DNA of 64,000 bases from Cognatishimia sp. SS12 (lineage in GTDB: Bacteria > Pseudomonadota > Alphaproteobacteria > Rhodobacterales > Rhodobacteraceae): positions 248,001 to 312,000 of the forward strand of contig NZ_JAQNCZ010000005.1 in NCBI RefSeq assembly GCF_028369055.1, in the 5' to 3' direction. The notes beneath the pieces are model-generated. The model ran no database searches, was not told the DNA's origin, and worked only from the letters and a program-made list of their open reading frames with translations. How positions within the stretch are numbered: position 1 is the stretch's first letter; each line of letters starts with the position of its first letter. Shown in pieces: positions 24,356-32,667 of this stretch. The translations under genes and the position numbers were made by a program.

Positions 24356-25729
24356 ATGACGCCAACGCCCAGCCAACGACGACTCCGTGTCCTCGTGCTG
24401 GCGGAAGCCGCGAACCCTGAATGGGTGAGCGTTCCGCTGGTTGGCTGGACGTTGGCGCAGGCCTTGCGCGAAGTCGCGAATGTGCATCTGGTCACACAGG
24501 TGCGCAATCCCGATGCGATCCTGCGGGCAGGGCTGACAGAGGGCGAAGATTTCACCGTCATCGACACCGAAACCACCGCGGCTTTCGCCTATAAGCTGGC
24601 CGAACGCCTGCGCATGGGCAAGAACCGCGGCTGGACAACGGTGCGGCTGATCGAAAGCCTTGTGTATCCCTTTTTTGAACGCAAGGTCTGGCAGAAGTTT
24701 GGCGCAAGGATCAAAGCCGGGGAGTTTGACATCGTGCATCGCGTCACGCCCCTGACCCCAACCGCCAACAGTCTGATCGCGGGCAAGTGCAAGCGGGCCG
24801 GTGTGCCATTTGTGATGGGGCCGCTGAATGGCGGCGTGCCATGGCCCCGGGACTTCCGGGGCGCGCAACTGCGCGAGCGCGAGTTCCTGTCCTTTGTGCG
24901 CGCCGCCTTCAAGCTGAACCCAGCGCGAGGGCGGACGTTGAAAAACGCCCAGGCCATCATTGCCGGATCGCAACAAACGCGGTCCGAAATTCCGGCGCGC
25001 TATCAGGATAAGACATTCTTTGTGCCAGAGATCGCCATTGACCCGTCCCGGTTTGACGGCAGCAATGCGCCCTATGGTGACGGCCCATTGCGCAGCTGTT
25101 TCATCGGTCGGCTTGTGCCCTACAAAGGCGCGGACATGTTGATTGAGGCGGCGGTGCCGTTGCTCGCCGACGGCAAGCTGGCGCTTGATATTCTTGGCGA
25201 CGGACCTGAATTGCCCGCCCTCAAGGCGCAAGCGGCAGCAGCCGGGGTCAGCGACGCGATCCGGTTTCATGGCTGGGTCGATCATGCCAAAGTTCAAGAC
25301 ATCGCCAAAGGCGCACAGCTGTTCACATTCCCCTCCATCCGGGAATTTGGCGGCGGCGTGGTGCTCGAAGCGATGAGCCTCGGATTGGTGCCTGTGATTT
25401 GCGATTATGCCGGCCCGGCAGAATTGGTGTCAGATCACACGGGCTATAAGATTGCGATGGGGCCTCGGGACCGTATCGTGCAGGCCCTGCGGCAGAAGCT
25501 GACAGAGATTTGCGCCGATCCCACGCAGCTAACGGCAAAAAGCCAAGCCGCGCGTCAAAGCGTGCAAGAACACTTCACATGGTCCGCCAAGGCCCAGCAG
25601 ATCAGCCAGATCTATCGCTGGGTGCTGGAGGGCATCCCAAAACCAGAACCGATGTCCGGCCATCAGGCCAGCCTATCGCGCGCGATCGCACAGCGCCTGC
25701 GGGCATCACGAGACCTGAAACCGAATTGA
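24356..25729 (+). CDS. Glycosyltransferase family 4-like protein between leuC and leuD
   Basis: GT-B fold retaining glycosyltransferase, 457 residues. The N-terminal domain has LAEAANPEWVSVPLVGW and the nucleotide-sugar domain has SCFIGRLVPYKGADMLIEA, LDILGDGPELPAL, RFHGWV and the E-x7-E-type segment REFGGGVVLEAMSLG. The last 40 residues are a basic extension. No signal peptide is seen; it is probably a peripheral membrane enzyme for a lipid or polysaccharide. It starts 2 bases after leuC, so it is translated in the leu operon although no link to leucine synthesis is known. Confidence 0.88.
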   Translation: MTPTPSQRRLRVLVLAEAANPEWVSVPLVGWTLAQALREVANVHLVTQVRNPDAILRAGLTEGEDFTVIDTETTAAFAYKLAERLRMGKNRGWTTVRLIESLVYPFFERKVWQKFGARIKAGEFDIVHRVTPLTPTANSLIAGKCKRAGVPFVMGPLNGGVPWPRDFRGAQLREREFLSFVRAAFKLNPARGRTLKNAQAIIAGSQQTRSEIPARYQDKTFFVPEIAIDPSRFDGSNAPYGDGPLRSCFIGRLVPYKGADMLIEAAVPLLADGKLALDILGDGPELPALKAQAAAAGVSDAIRFHGWVDHAKVQDIAKGAQLFTFPSIREFGGGVVLEAMSLGLVPVICDYAGPAELVSDHTGYKIAMGPRDRIVQALRQKLTEICADPTQLTAKSQAARQSVQEHFTWSAKAQQISQIYRWVLEGIPKPEPMSGHQASLSRAIAQRLRASRDLKPN

Positions 25730-25768
25730 GAATTCCATATCCAGCCAGTTTGCAAGGAGGCTTACACT

Positions 25769-26374
25769 ATGGACAAGTTTACCACCCTGACCGGCATCGC
25801 AGCGCCGATGCCACTCGTGAATATCGACACCGATATGATCATCCCCAAGAACTTCCTGAAAACCATCAAGCGCTCTGGCCTTGGGGCCAATCTGTTTGAC
25901 GAAATGCGCTTTGATCGCGAAGGCAACGAGATTGCCGACTTTGTGCTGAACCAGCCACAATACCGCGAAACGCAGATCCTGATCGCCGGCGACAACTTTG
26001 GCTGCGGCTCTTCGCGGGAACACGCGCCTTGGGCCATTGCCGACTTTGGCATCAAGTGCATCGTCTCTACCAGCTTTGCCGACATCTTCTTTAACAACTG
26101 CTTCAAGAACGGCATTCTGCCAATCGTTCTGCCCAAAGAGCAGGTCGAATTGCTGATGAAAGACGCGGAAAAAGGCGCAAACGCGCGTATGACCGTGGAC
26201 CTGGAAACGCAGGAAATCACCACCTCGGACGGTGAGGTCATCACCTTTGACGTCGACAGCCACCGCAAGCACTGCCTGCTGAACGGGCTGGATGACATCG
26301 GCCAGACCATGGAAAAGGCTGCCGCGATCGACAGCTTTGAGGCCACAGCCTCTGCGGTGCGCCCCTGGGTGTGA
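25769..26374 (+). CDS. leuD: 3-isopropylmalate dehydratase small subunit
   Basis: Swivelling domain partner of LeuC. The 201-residue protein starts [27 protein letters not shown], split here as the first 15 residues and the [14 protein letters not shown] active-site strand. It also contains the [17 protein letters not shown] loop that contacts substrate. AAGGAGG precedes the ATG by 8 bases. A strong hairpin terminator lies 57 bases downstream, so leuC-GT-leuD appears to be a closed unit, with leuB transcribed separately. Confidence 0.97.
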   Translation: MDKFTTLTGIAAPMPLVNIDTDMIIPKNFLKTIKRSGLGANLFDEMRFDREGNEIADFVLNQPQYRETQILIAGDNFGCGSSREHAPWAIADFGIKCIVSTSFADIFFNNCFKNGILPIVLPKEQVELLMKDAEKGANARMTVDLETQEITTSDGEVITFDVDSHRKHCLLNGLDDIGQTMEKAAAIDSFEATASAVRPWV

Positions 26375-26430
26375 CGCAACAGGCCAGCGGGCGCACCGCC
26401 CGAATTTGGCCATATTTGCAATTTATTCTG

Positions 26431-26470
26431 TACGGCGCGGGCGAAGAACTCCCCGCGCCGTATGGTTTTT
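26431..26470 (+). terminator. Terminator after leuD
   Basis: TACGGCGCGGG (26431-26441) pairs with CCCGCGCCGTA (26452-26462) and is followed by TGGTTTTTG. The remaining bases up to 26775 are AT-rich and appear noncoding. They include the perfect palindrome TTTTGCAAAA at 26511-26520, so this gap of about 400 bases probably holds the promoter of the next gene. Confidence 0.85.
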
Positions 26471-26775
26471 GCGGCATCGGAACCACGGATAGATCTACCA
26501 AAAGTGGAGTTTTTGCAAAATTTTTCGCATGAACTCTCGCCGGTAAATTCATGGTTTCGAAACGATTTTTCGCGGAAATTGATGCAAACGGGCATCACAT
26601 TCATTCCCGCGCCTTGGAATTTTTCAGCGACAGCAACTAAACCTTGAGCATTTTTTCGTTCCCAGACAGAATTAAGGCAAGAATGAGGCAGACCGCCCTG
26701 AGAAATCGGGCGGATCAAGTTGGAAACAGCACGCGGCAACGAATCGTGGCGGTCCAGTTTGAAGGGAAAAGAGCA

Positions 26776-27609
26776 GTGCTCGCACAATTTGTCAGCGCAT
26801 TCACGCGCGCGATCTTAATGGTTGTTTTGGTGGCGATGCCTGCCATGATTCTGCCGGGCGTGAGCTCTGATAGTGCGCAGATTGCATTGCTGATTTCGCT
26901 TTTTGCCGCCGCGCTGGTTTTTATCGAATATTTCGCAACCTACCCCAGCATCATCGAATTTCGTTATGCGCCGCCGTTCAACCGCCTGCGGTATGCGTCG
27001 GTGTTTCTGACGGTGTTTGTTCTCGCCTCGATTGCGCGCAACGGCACCGATCCAAGCCTATGGACCGGCCTTTTGACGTCGCTCGGCCAGCTCGTTGGCG
27101 CGGCGCTCGATTTTCCTTATTCGCCTGTCCGGCTTGTGCTGGCCACGCTGCCCGCCGGGACCGATCTAGCAGAGATCAGTTTCGTACGCGCCGCCGCGGG
27201 CCTGTCTTATGCGCTGTCTCTGCTCAGCCTGCTGCTGTTTTACTTTATGGTCCGCGTGCTGGAATGGCCGGCCCGAAATGGCGCGTTCAACGTTTGGGTC
27301 AACCTGCCACTGTTTGACCCGACCGCCGGTGGCGATGTCTTGCCGCGGCTTAACCGCGACGGCCGTCTTAACATTGCCTTAGGGTTTCTGCTGCCATTTT
27401 TGTTCCCAGCATTCATTCACACCATCTCGGACCTATTCAATACGCTGCAATTGACCCATCCGCAGACCCTGATCTGGACAGTGATCCTATGGGCGTTTTT
27501 CCCGGCCGGGCTGGTGATGCGCGGCGTCGCCATGATCCGCATTGCCGCGATGATCGACGAAAACCGCAAGCGCGCCTATGCCGTCGCGCAGGGCTTGCAG
27601 CCGGTCTAA
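26776..27609 (+). CDS. Multi-span membrane protein next to EEP gene (unknown function)
   Basis: A 277-residue protein from the GTG at 26776, with about six membrane spans (residues about 8-28, 38-55, 80-95, 140-165, 205-230, 238-258) and no recognised family domain. VLAQFVSAFTRAIL is the start I recall in related roseobacter proteins, which is why I choose this GTG. The frame is open upstream, and an ATG at 26683 would add 31 polar residues. Its end overlaps the next gene by 121 bases if that gene starts at 27489. Function unknown. Confidence 0.7.
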   Translation: MLAQFVSAFTRAILMVVLVAMPAMILPGVSSDSAQIALLISLFAAALVFIEYFATYPSIIEFRYAPPFNRLRYASVFLTVFVLASIARNGTDPSLWTGLLTSLGQLVGAALDFPYSPVRLVLATLPAGTDLAEISFVRAAAGLSYALSLLSLLLFYFMVRVLEWPARNGAFNVWVNLPLFDPTAGGDVLPRLNRDGRLNIALGFLLPFLFPAFIHTISDLFNTLQLTHPQTLIWTVILWAFFPAGLVMRGVAMIRIAAMIDENRKRAYAVAQGLQPV

Positions 27610-28622
27610 TCGCCCTTTGGGCGTCTTTCGCGGGCGCAGACAGCTTTCGGGTCGCCACATTTAACACCAACCTGCATGGCACCGGCCCCGGCGTTATGCT
27701 GCGCGATATCCTGGCGCAACAGCCCCACCCGATGCGTGTCGCGGCGCTGATCGCAGATGCCAAACCAGATGTGATTGTGCTGCAAAACATAGACTATGAT
27801 TTTGAGCATCATGGCCTGACCGCGCTGCGCGACCTTATTGCGACACAAGGGCACGAGATGGGCTATCTCTATGCCCCCGAACCCAACAGCGGCTGGCCGA
27901 CGGGCCTGGACCTGGATGGCGATGGCACGGCCTTTGGCCCGCGGGATGCGCAGGGCTATGGGCGCTTCCCCGGTCAGCGCGGTCTGGCGATACTGTCCAC
28001 CTACCCCATCGCCGGCGATGCGGCGCAGATATATACGGATCATTTGTGGGCAGAGGTCGCCGACCTATTTGCCCAACGTGTCATTCTCGACAGACTGCTG
28101 ACAGATAATGCGCAAGAGGTTCAGCGCCTCAGTTCGGTGGCGCATGTGGCCGTGCCGATACGTATCAATGGGAAAAGCCTGACGCTGCTGACGCACCACG
28201 CCACGCCGCCGATTTTCGATGGCCCCGAGGATCGCAATGGCTTTCGCAATGCCGCCGAAAATCTGCTGTGGCTCTATATATTGGATGGCACGCTCGGCCC
28301 CCCGCCGCCTACGCCGCTGATCTTGGCGGCCATGACCAATCTAGACCCTTGGCGCGGCGCGGGCCAGCACGGCGCGATGCGGCGGCTTTTGGACAGCCCA
28401 GCTTTTGTCGATCCTGCGCGGAACATCGCGCCGTCTCATCGCGTGACCTCGCGCTGGCCTGAGAGCACGACAGGTGATCTACGCCTGTCTTATCTGTTGC
28501 CCTCCCCCGATCTCAAAGTGCTGGCGGGCGGGCGATCAACGCTCGCGCCAGCGCAGCCGCCCCTACGGGCGCACCCGCATGCTCTGATCTGGCTTGATCT
28601 GGCGTTTGAACCCGCCCCCTAG
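27489..28622 (+). CDS. Exported endonuclease/exonuclease/phosphatase-fold protein
   Basis: EEP-superfamily protein. The domain runs from SFRVATFNTNLHG through KPDVIVLQNIDYD, LAILSTYPI and SLTLLTHHA to HALIWLD at the end. A hydrophobic stretch (GLAAGLIALWASFAGA, about residues 35-50) just before the domain looks like a signal peptide. However, the only ATG in frame is at 27489, 34 codons earlier, and no GTG or TTG lies closer. The coordinates therefore give the open frame; the real start may be a rare codon or depend on coupling with the upstream gene. Catalytic function is by fold only. Confidence 0.7.
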   Translation: MGVFPGRAGDARRRHDPHCRDDRRKPQARLCRRAGLAAGLIALWASFAGADSFRVATFNTNLHGTGPGVMLRDILAQQPHPMRVAALIADAKPDVIVLQNIDYDFEHHGLTALRDLIATQGHEMGYLYAPEPNSGWPTGLDLDGDGTAFGPRDAQGYGRFPGQRGLAILSTYPIAGDAAQIYTDHLWAEVADLFAQRVILDRLLTDNAQEVQRLSSVAHVAVPIRINGKSLTLLTHHATPPIFDGPEDRNGFRNAAENLLWLYILDGTLGPPPPTPLILAAMTNLDPWRGAGQHGAMRRLLDSPAFVDPARNIAPSHRVTSRWPESTTGDLRLSYLLPSPDLKVLAGGRSTLAPAQPPLRAHPHALIWLDLAFEPAP

Positions 28623-28630
28623 GGCGCAGT

Positions 28631-28693
28631 GCGCAAGAATACCCCTTCATTTCTTGATCTTTCTTGCGCGGAGCGCTAGGCAGCAGCAAGAAA
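28631..28693 (+). promoter_or_regulatory. leuB leader with mutually exclusive hairpins
   Basis: Four complementary segments lie between the EEP stop and leuB: GCGCAAGAA (28631-28639), TTCTTG (28651-28656), TTTCTTGCGC (28660-28669) and GCAAGAAA (28686-28693). The first can pair with the second (6 bp) or third (9 bp), and the third can instead pair with the fourth (8 bp). The leuB ribosome binding site AAGGAT follows at 28701. This is the layout of an RNA switch, but it is unproven; the 1:3 stem could simply end the upstream transcript. Confidence 0.4.
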
Positions 28694-28714
28694 ATTCACG
28701 AAGGATCCCACATC

Positions 28715-29821
28715 ATGAGCAACCCGTCGCTTCTGATCTTGCCCGGCGATGGCATCGGCAAGGAAGTAATGACCGAAGTGCGCCGTATCATCGACTGGTA
28801 CGGCGACAAACGCGGCCTGAAATTTGACGTCAGCGAGGACCTCGTTGGCGGCGCGGCCTATGACGTCCATGGCGTGCCGCTGCACGACGACACGATGGCC
28901 AAGGCCCAAGAAGCGGACGCTGTTCTGCTCGGCGCGGTGGGTGGCCCGGCCTATGATGATCTGGATTTCGCAGTGAAACCAGAACGCGGCCTGCTGCGTC
29001 TGCGCAAGGAAATGGACCTTTTTGCCAACCTGCGCCCGGCGCAATGTTTCGACGCCCTGGCAGATTTTTCGAGCCTGAAAAAAGACATCGTTGCGGGCCT
29101 TGATATCATGATCGTGCGCGAGCTGACCTCCGGCTCGTATTTTGGTGAACCGCGCGGCATCTTCGAAGAGGATGGTCAGCGCGTTGGCATCAACACCCAG
29201 CGCTACACCGAAGCCGAGATTGACCGCGTTGCGCGTTCGGCCTTCGAACTGGCGCGCCGTCGTGGCAACAAAGTTGTGTCGATGGAAAAAGCCAACGTGA
29301 TGGAGTCTGGCATTCTGTGGCGCGAAGTTGTGCAGCGGGTGCATGACGCGGATTATGCGGATGTCGAACTGTCCCACATGTACGCTGACAACGGCGCGAT
29401 GCAGCTGGTGCGCGCGCCAAAGCAGTTTGACGTCATCCTGACCGACAACCTCTTTGGCGATATTCTCTCGGACTGCGCGGCAATGCTGACCGGCTCGCTT
29501 GGCATGCTGCCTTCGGCCTCTCTTGGTGCGCCGATGGAAAGCGGCCGCCCCAAAGCGCTCTATGAGCCCGTGCACGGCTCTGCGCCGGATATCGCAGGTC
29601 AGGGCAAAGCCAACCCGTGCGCCTGTATCCTCAGCTTTGCCATGGCACTGCGCTACAGCTTTGATCAGGGCGACGAAGCCACCCGTCTTGAAAAAGCGGT
29701 TGAGCAGGTTCTGGCAGATGGCGTACGCACCGGTGATCTGATGCAGGCCGACGACGCGCAGCCCGTCAGCACCAGCCAAATGGGTGACGCGATCATCGCT
29801 GCGCTCGACGCCTCCCTCTAA
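28715..29821 (+). CDS. leuB: 3-isopropylmalate dehydrogenase
   Basis: NAD-dependent oxidative decarboxylation of 3-isopropylmalate, the step after LeuCD. The 368-residue protein has [13 protein letters not shown], the substrate region [20 protein letters not shown], the conserved Tyr in [12 protein letters not shown], the NAD/metal site [21 protein letters not shown] and [12 protein letters not shown]. The ATG at 28715 follows AAGGAT. An in-frame TTG at 28664 is inside the leader structure and unlikely to be used. It is about 2.3 kb from leuD and has its own leader and a following hairpin. Confidence 0.97.
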   Translation: MSNPSLLILPGDGIGKEVMTEVRRIIDWYGDKRGLKFDVSEDLVGGAAYDVHGVPLHDDTMAKAQEADAVLLGAVGGPAYDDLDFAVKPERGLLRLRKEMDLFANLRPAQCFDALADFSSLKKDIVAGLDIMIVRELTSGSYFGEPRGIFEEDGQRVGINTQRYTEAEIDRVARSAFELARRRGNKVVSMEKANVMESGILWREVVQRVHDADYADVELSHMYADNGAMQLVRAPKQFDVILTDNLFGDILSDCAAMLTGSLGMLPSASLGAPMESGRPKALYEPVHGSAPDIAGQGKANPCACILSFAMALRYSFDQGDEATRLEKAVEQVLADGVRTGDLMQADDAQPVSTSQMGDAIIAALDASL

Positions 29822-29825
29822 GCTT

Positions 29826-29859
29826 TCGGGCTGGCGCATATGACCCTGCGCCAGCCCGA
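29826..29859 (+). terminator. Terminator hairpin after leuB
   Basis: TCGGGCTGGCGCA (29826-29838) pairs with TGCGCCAGCCCGA (29847-29859), a perfect 13-bp stem four bases after the stop codon, without a T-run. Confidence 0.7.
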
Positions 29860-29957
29860 TATGACCCAGAATTCACAAATAATTCATGCGCCTGCCTTGC
29901 CTGTATCACGCGCTGTGCTAGACCGACCGATAGCGCTAGCACCACATGAGGCCACAT

Positions 29958-30908
29958 ATGGCAGTTTCAAATAATATCAAAGGCGCGTTGCTTTCGCTTG
30001 CGGCCTTCACCAACTATGCGTTTCACGACGTCATCGTGCGCTATCTGGGCAGCAATTATTCGCCTTTGCAGGTTCTGTTTTTCACCAGCCTGCTATCTTT
30101 TCCATTGATGATCCTCATTCTGGTCGGCGACCGCAGTGAATCCAATCTGCGCCCGGTCCATCCCTGGTGGATGGCCCTGCGCTCGCTTACGATGGTGGTG
30201 GGGGCGTCTTCGGGGTTTTACGCCTTCGCCACGCTGCCCTTGGCGCAGGTCTATTCCATTCTCTTCACGGTGCCGCTGATCATCACGTTGCTGTCGATCC
30301 CTGTTCTCGGCGAGAAAGTGGGGGTGCATCGCGCTGGGGCCATCATCGTTGGCCTGCTCGGGGTGCTTGTTGTGGTGCGCCCGGGCGCAGAACCGCTTTC
30401 TTCTGGCCATGCGGCGGCCTTTACGGCCGCGATCTGCGTGGCGCTACAATCGGTCGTGGCGCGGCGCATCGGCAATGATGAACGATCCATCGTGATGATG
30501 GTTTTCCCGTTTCTTGCCATTCTGGTGGTCATGGGCACAGGCATGGGATTTGTCTATGAACCCATTCCGCTTATGGACTTTTGGGCGATGGCCGCGGTTG
30601 CTGTGATGGGCTTTGTTTCCGGGCTGCTGCTTGTGGGGGCCTACCGGTTGGGCGAAGCCGCCATTGTTGCGCCGATGCAGTATTGCCAGATCATCTGGGG
30701 CACGATTTTTGGCGCGCTGCTCTTTAACGAGCGTCCGGACACGCTGACGCTGGTTGGCGCTGTGATCATCATTGCAAGCGGCGTGTACATCGTCCTTCGG
30801 GAGACACGCGGCGCATCCGCCAATACGCCTGTTCTGCGCACGCGCACGCGCGGTGTGGCCCCCGGCACCTTCCGGATTTCACAGATCCTCAAGATCCGCC
30901 GTCAATAA
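29958..30908 (+). CDS. EamA/DMT-family transporter
   Basis: Ten-span drug/metabolite-type permease, 316 residues, made of two EamA repeats. The first contains GALLSLAAFTNYAFHDVIVRYLG and FYAFATLPLAQVYSILFTVPLIITLLSI, each split in the membrane. The second contains VALQSVVARRIG and LLLVGAYRLGEAAIVAPMQY, ending GALLFNERPDTLTLVGAVIII. The ATG at 29958 is used because GAGG lies 6 bases before it. The basic C-terminal tail is about 35 residues. The substrate is unknown; relatives export amino acids or metabolites. Confidence 0.9.
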   Translation: MAVSNNIKGALLSLAAFTNYAFHDVIVRYLGSNYSPLQVLFFTSLLSFPLMILILVGDRSESNLRPVHPWWMALRSLTMVVGASSGFYAFATLPLAQVYSILFTVPLIITLLSIPVLGEKVGVHRAGAIIVGLLGVLVVVRPGAEPLSSGHAAAFTAAICVALQSVVARRIGNDERSIVMMVFPFLAILVVMGTGMGFVYEPIPLMDFWAMAAVAVMGFVSGLLLVGAYRLGEAAIVAPMQYCQIIWGTIFGALLFNERPDTLTLVGAVIIIASGVYIVLRETRGASANTPVLRTRTRGVAPGTFRISQILKIRRQ

Positions 30909-30913
30909 CCGCG

Positions 30914-31801
30914 TTAGATGTCTTTCCACCGCCGGTGGACCCAGAACCATTGATCCATATGCGCCCGCACGCGCGCTTCGAGCGAATCGTTCAGCGCCTG
31001 GGTCATGGTTTCCGGGTCGCTGTGCGGCACCGGCTCTTCGACGATAATCTTGTATGAGATCCCATCCGGCTGGCGCACCGAATAGGTCGGCACCAAAAGG
31101 GCATCATATTTGATCGCCATTTCTGCCATCGACAATGCCGTCCAGGCGCGCTTGCCAAAAAACGTCAGCGGCGCGCCGCTGCCCGCGCGCAGGTCGATCA
31201 GGGCGGCAATACTGCCCCCGCCCCGGATATGGCGCAGCATCTGCCCCAGCCCCGGGCGCCCGCGTTCAAACAGCGGCGTGCCAATGGTCGAGATTTTGTC
31301 GACATAATAGGTGTGAAACAGCGGGTTGTTCATTTTGCGATAAAGGCCGCCCACGTCAAAGCCGCGCGCAATCAAGGCCGCGCGCCCCACATCATAGTTG
31401 CCAAAATGGCCCGAGATGAAAATGCAGGGTTTCCCCGCAGCCCGCGCCGCATCCACGGTCGCAAGACCCAGCCCCGCGAATTCGGACTCGCGCGCCAGCG
31501 GCACCAATTTGTCCGGCGAGAACATTTCAGCCAGGGTCCGCCCGACATTATTGCTGACCTTACGCACCAGCGTTTCGCGTTCGTCGTGCGGCATCTCCGG
31601 CATCACAAGCGCAAGGTTTTCGCGCGTGCGCTTGTTATAGCCCGCCAATGGGCCGATCACCCGTTCCATTATCCAGCCCAGAAATCCGACGCGCGCGCGA
31701 TAGGGCAGCACATGGAACACGCCGAGGATCGAGCGGATCGCGGCGTATTCAACCCGATCGCGAAAGGCCACAGGGCGCGTGATAGTGTCTGTTTTGGTCA
31801 T
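30914..31801 (-). CDS. LpxL/HtrB-like lysophospholipid acyltransferase
   Basis: A 295-residue protein of the lipid A biosynthesis acyltransferase family. It has an N-terminal hydrophobic segment and the catalytic H-x4-D motif in ISGHFGNYDVGRA (about residues 130-142), followed by GLYRKMNNPLF and GSIAALIDLRAGSGAPLTFFG. It probably transfers an acyl chain to a lipid A precursor or a related lipid at the inner membrane. Its stop lies 5 bases from the convergent DMT permease stop, and it is divergent from the phosphatase gene. Confidence 0.9.
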   Translation of the reverse strand: MTKTDTITRPVAFRDRVEYAAIRSILGVFHVLPYRARVGFLGWIMERVIGPLAGYNKRTRENLALVMPEMPHDERETLVRKVSNNVGRTLAEMFSPDKLVPLARESEFAGLGLATVDAARAAGKPCIFISGHFGNYDVGRAALIARGFDVGGLYRKMNNPLFHTYYVDKISTIGTPLFERGRPGLGQMLRHIRGGGSIAALIDLRAGSGAPLTFFGKRAWTALSMAEMAIKYDALLVPTYSVRQPDGISYKIIVEEPVPHSDPETMTQALNDSLEARVRAHMDQWFWVHRRWKDI

Positions 31802-31917
31802 GGCTTGTTATCGCTGAACGCTCCGGCAAAGGAAAGTGGCGGTTCGCGTGCTTGTACTGCCATGGGAAACCCCCTAGGTCTGCCAAGCACGCAACATCAG
31901 GTCACGAGATATCTGCT

Positions 31918-32613
31918 ATGGCAAAACCCGGAATTCAAGCCCGCCTGAAGGAATGGGAGCGCAGCGTCATGCGCCGCTACAACGTGCCCGCAGACAGCCC
32001 GGAAAACATCCGCCGTGCGCAATTCTATAATCGCTGGCTGGATCATGGCATTCTGCGCGTCCATTGGACCAATTTGGATGAATTTTCCCCCGGTGCTTGG
32101 CGCTCCAACAACCCGACGCCCGCGCGCTTCCGCAAATTGCCAGATATGGGCATCAAAACGGTGCTGAATGTGCGCGGCGGAATGGATTCGCCGATCTACC
32201 GCGAAGAAGTGGCCCTGTGTGAAGAACTGGGCCTCACGCTCATCACCCTGCCCATGGCGTCCCGCGAGGCCCCGAAAGCCGAGGTGATTTTGGAGCTGCT
32301 GGAGATTTTCGACACCATTGAGCATCCGTTTCTGATGCATTGCAAATCTGGGGCCGACCGCACGGGCCTTGCCAGTGCGATTTACCTGATGACTCAAAAA
32401 GGCGTTGCACCGCGCGATACCTTCCCGATGCTATCGTTCAAATACCTGCACCTCAAATCGACCCGCACGGGTGTGCTTGACCGGTTTTTGATGAGCTACA
32501 CGCAGCGCTATGAAGAGACGGGCATCAATTTCGCCGACTGGGTGCGCGAACACTATGATGCGGAGAAGCTGCAGGCAGACTTCAACGCCAAAGGCCTTAA
32601 GGACATCACATAA
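31918..32613 (+). CDS. Protein tyrosine phosphatase (dual-specificity type)
   Basis: A 231-residue cytoplasmic phosphatase. The phosphate-binding loop is HCKSGADRTGLAS (C-x5-R, Cys at about residue 142), and the N-terminal region includes WRSNNPTPARFRKLPDMGIKTVLNVRGG, a typical DSP/PTP strand. Similar roseobacter proteins act on sugar- or lipid-linked phosphates or phosphotyrosine; the substrate is not known here. The ATG at 31918 gives the family N-terminus MAKPGIQARLKEWER. It lies divergent from the acyltransferase, which may suggest an envelope role. Confidence 0.88.
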   Translation: MAKPGIQARLKEWERSVMRRYNVPADSPENIRRAQFYNRWLDHGILRVHWTNLDEFSPGAWRSNNPTPARFRKLPDMGIKTVLNVRGGMDSPIYREEVALCEELGLTLITLPMASREAPKAEVILELLEIFDTIEHPFLMHCKSGADRTGLASAIYLMTQKGVAPRDTFPMLSFKYLHLKSTRTGVLDRFLMSYTQRYEETGINFADWVREHYDAEKLQADFNAKGLKDIT

Positions 32614-32646
32614 AAAAAACCCGCGGCGCACCGCGGGTTTTCTTTT
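32612..32646. terminator. Bidirectional terminator between phosphatase and purU
   Basis: ACCCGCGG (32619-32626) pairs with CCGCGGGT (32631-32638) with loop CGCA. The stem is extended by an A-run on the left and TTTTCTTTT on the right, a classic intrinsic terminator in both directions. Confidence 0.9.
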
Positions 32647-32667
32647 CGCAATGCAGCGAAGGCTGAC

